This document shows, one piece after another, positions 62,432 through 64,000 of a stretch of DNA of 64,000 nt; the stretch's first letter is position 1, and each line of letters opens with the position of its first letter. Position numbers and translations under genes: made by a program. The DNA lies in contig NZ_AYMV01000010.1 of NCBI RefSeq assembly GCF_000633415.1, positions 1-64,000 on the forward strand, read 5' to 3'. The DNA is from Leucobacter sp. PH1c (GTDB lineage Bacteria; Actinomycetota; Actinomycetes; Actinomycetales; Microbacteriaceae). The notes beneath the pieces are model-generated. The model ran no database searches. It had not been told where the DNA came from and saw nothing but the letters and a program-made list of their open reading frames with translations.

Positions 62432-64000
62432 GTGGCAGCGAGCATCTACCTGACGTCGGCTGAGGGCCGGACCGGCAAGAGCGCCGTCGCGCTGGGAGTG
62501 CTCGATGCGCTCCGCGCCGACGCTCCGCGAGTGGGCGTGTTCCGCCCCCTGATCCGCTCGGCGAGCGAGCCCGACCGCGTGCTCGAGATGCTCCTGCGCC
62601 GCGCGACCGCAGACGTGCCCTACGCCGACTGCGTGGGCGTCACCTACGACGACGCGCACGCCGATCCCGACGCCGCCATGGCCCGGATCGTCGCCGCCTA
62701 CCAGGCCCTCCGCGCCCGCTGCGACGCGATCGTGGTGGTCGGCTCCGACTTCACGGACGTCGCGGCGCCCACCGAGCTCGCGTTCAACGCCCGCATCGCG
62801 GCGAATCTCGACACCCCCGTGCTCCTCGTGCTCGGCGGCCGCTCCTCCGACGAGGCCGAATATCTCGGCCAGCAGGTTGCCCGCACCCCCGCCGAGATCG
62901 CGCAGCTCGCAGAGCTCGGGCTCGTCGAGCTCCAGGCCGAGCACGCCACGGTGCTCGCGGCACTCGTGAACCGCGCCGATCCCGAGCGGCTCGCGGAGAT
63001 TGATCGCGCCGTCACCGGCGTGCTGCCCGCGGGAGTGCCCGTCTGGTCGGTTCCGGAGGAGCTGCTGCTCGTCGCGCCGCCCGTATCCGAGGTGCTCGCG
63101 GCCGTCGACGGCACGCTCGAGCGCGGATCGGGCGAGCTCCTCGCCCGCGAGGTCCGCGACGTGGTCGTCGCCGGGATGTCGATGGAGAACGTGCTCCCGC
63201 GGCTGCTCGAGGGATCCGTCGTCGTGATCGCCGCCGACCGCTCCGAGACGCTCCTCGCGGTGACGATGGCCCACGAGGCGCCGACCTTCCCCACGATCGC
63301 CGCCGTTGTGCTGAACGGTGAATTCGCCCTCCCCGCGGACGTCTCGCGGCTGCTCGACGGGATCGACTCGACGCTCCCGATCATCCGCACCCACTCGGGC
63401 ACCTTCGACACGGTGCGCCGCATCTCGTCCGCGCGCGGGCTCCTCACCGAGGAGTCGCCGGCCAAATTCGATACGGCGCTCGCGCTCTTCGCGCAGCACG
63501 TCGACACGGCCACCCTCCGTGAGCGGCTGCGCCTCCACCGGGGCGGCGTGCGCACGCCCGTGATGTTCGCCTACGAATTGTTCGACCGCGCGGCCGCGGC
63601 CGACTCGCACATCGTCCTCCCCGAGGGCCACGACGACCGGATCCTCCGCGCCGCGAGCACGCTGCTCGCCCGCGGAACCGCGCGCCTCACGCTCCTCGGC
63701 GACGCCGCCGCGATCCGCAAGCGCGGTGGCGAGCTCGGCCTCGCGCTCGACGCCGCCCAGATCATCGACCCGCTGCGCGCCCCCGAGCGCGAGCGCTTCG
63801 CCGCGGAGTACGCGCGCCTCCGCGCGCACAAGGGCGTCACACCCGAGCAGGCGTGGGACATCATGGCCGACGGCAGCTACTTCGGCACCATGATGGTGCA
63901 GCTCGGCCTCGCCGACGGGATGGTGTCGGGGGCCGCGAACACGACGGCGCACACGATCCGGCCGAGCCTCGAGTTCATCAAGACGAAGCCGGGCGTCTCG
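62432..64000 (+). CDS. pta: Phosphate acetyltransferase, 3' end beyond the window
   Basis: The first 523 residues of a multidomain Pta, which interconverts acetyl-CoA and acetyl phosphate. The N-terminal BioD-like P-loop domain starts IYLTSAEGRTGKSAVALG. A DRTGG-type domain follows (VVVIAADRSETLL). The catalytic PTA_PTB domain begins at about 383 (RTPVMFAYELFDRA, then HIVLPEGHDDRILRAAS) and includes DGMVSGAANTTAHTIRPSL at the edge. The GTG start has TAGACT seven bases upstream with GAAGG in between. ackA would be expected next. Acetate from nagA could feed this pathway. Confidence 0.96.
   Translation, partial: MAASIYLTSAEGRTGKSAVALGVLDALRADAPRVGVFRPLIRSASEPDRVLEMLLRRATADVPYADCVGVTYDDAHADPDAAMARIVAAYQALRARCDAIVVVGSDFTDVAAPTELAFNARIAANLDTPVLLVLGGRSSDEAEYLGQQVARTPAEIAQLAELGLVELQAEHATVLAALVNRADPERLAEIDRAVTGVLPAGVPVWSVPEELLLVAPPVSEVLAAVDGTLERGSGELLAREVRDVVVAGMSMENVLPRLLEGSVVVIAADRSETLLAVTMAHEAPTFPTIAAVVLNGEFALPADVSRLLDGIDSTLPIIRTHSGTFDTVRRISSARGLLTEESPAKFDTALALFAQHVDTATLRERLRLHRGGVRTPVMFAYELFDRAAAADSHIVLPEGHDDRILRAASTLLARGTARLTLLGDAAAIRKRGGELGLALDAAQIIDPLRAPERERFAAEYARLRAHKGVTPEQAWDIMADGSYFGTMMVQLGLADGMVSGAANTTAHTIRPSLEFIKTKPGVS

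Overview
The window comes from a high-GC Gram-positive actinobacterium. Codon third positions are almost all G or C. Many genes look leaderless: a TANNNT hexamer lies 6-7 nt before ATG or GTG. The gene set (LAXTG-type surface protein, UgpC/MsiK-type sugar ATPase, CtpE-like ATPase, HemQ-like protein, NADP-type isocitrate dehydrogenase) fits Microbacteriaceae; a Leucobacter-like genus is my guess from general resemblance and was not tested. No rRNA, tRNA, CRISPR array, prophage or insertion sequence was seen. Two RNA elements were: an SRP RNA gene and a ribosomal L10 leader.

Layout. 0-5.5 kb: a HemQ-like protein without the usual catalytic residues, polyphosphate kinase 2, a LuxR-type regulator, an intergenic run of strong hairpins, CsoR, a drug/metabolite-type permease and a GNAT acetyltransferase. 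5.6-18.6 kb: an amino-sugar locus. On the minus strand are a sugar-ABC ATPase, a ROK repressor with a palindromic operator next to its start codon, a binding protein, two permeases, a GH3 hexosaminidase and a ROK kinase. On the plus strand are a large LuxR-type regulator, nagB and nagA. Together they could import chitobiose or cell-wall amino sugars, cleave them, phosphorylate the product and feed it to fructose-6-phosphate. 18.7-20.3 kb: icd and an unusual intergenic repeat element.

20.3-28 kb: a LacI regulator divergent from a five-gene Dpp/Opp-type importer plus an Ntn-type acyltransferase/hydrolase, with two LacI-like half-palindromes inside the promoter. 28-32.2 kb: an MFS permease and a YtcJ-like amidohydrolase divergent from a second LacI regulator, with a perfect 22-bp palindrome between them. 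32.2-40.4 kb: an LLM oxidoreductase, a small membrane protein, another amidohydrolase and a second peptide importer in which one permease and both ATPases are fused into one 857-residue chain joined by minisatellite-encoded linkers.

40.5-49.5 kb: an NfeD/flotillin/PH-domain membrane operon, a lone YqaJ-type nuclease, an orphan OmpR-type regulator, a CtpE-like P-type ATPase, a GyrI-like protein, and the L10 leader with rplJ-rplL. 49.6-57.7 kb: a processive family-2 glycosyltransferase divergent from a membrane-anchored GH18 protein with two chitin-binding-type modules, then a heterodimeric ABC exporter. 57.9-64 kb: a wall-anchored S8-like peptidase, the SRP RNA gene, a divergent pair of MarR-like proteins with Gly/His-rich segments around an AT-rich operator region, and the start of pta, which runs off the right edge.

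The strongest candidates for something undescribed are the fused importer with repeat linkers, the glycosyltransferase/GH18 pair, the His-rich MarR pair with its operator array, and the repeat element at 20.1 kb.
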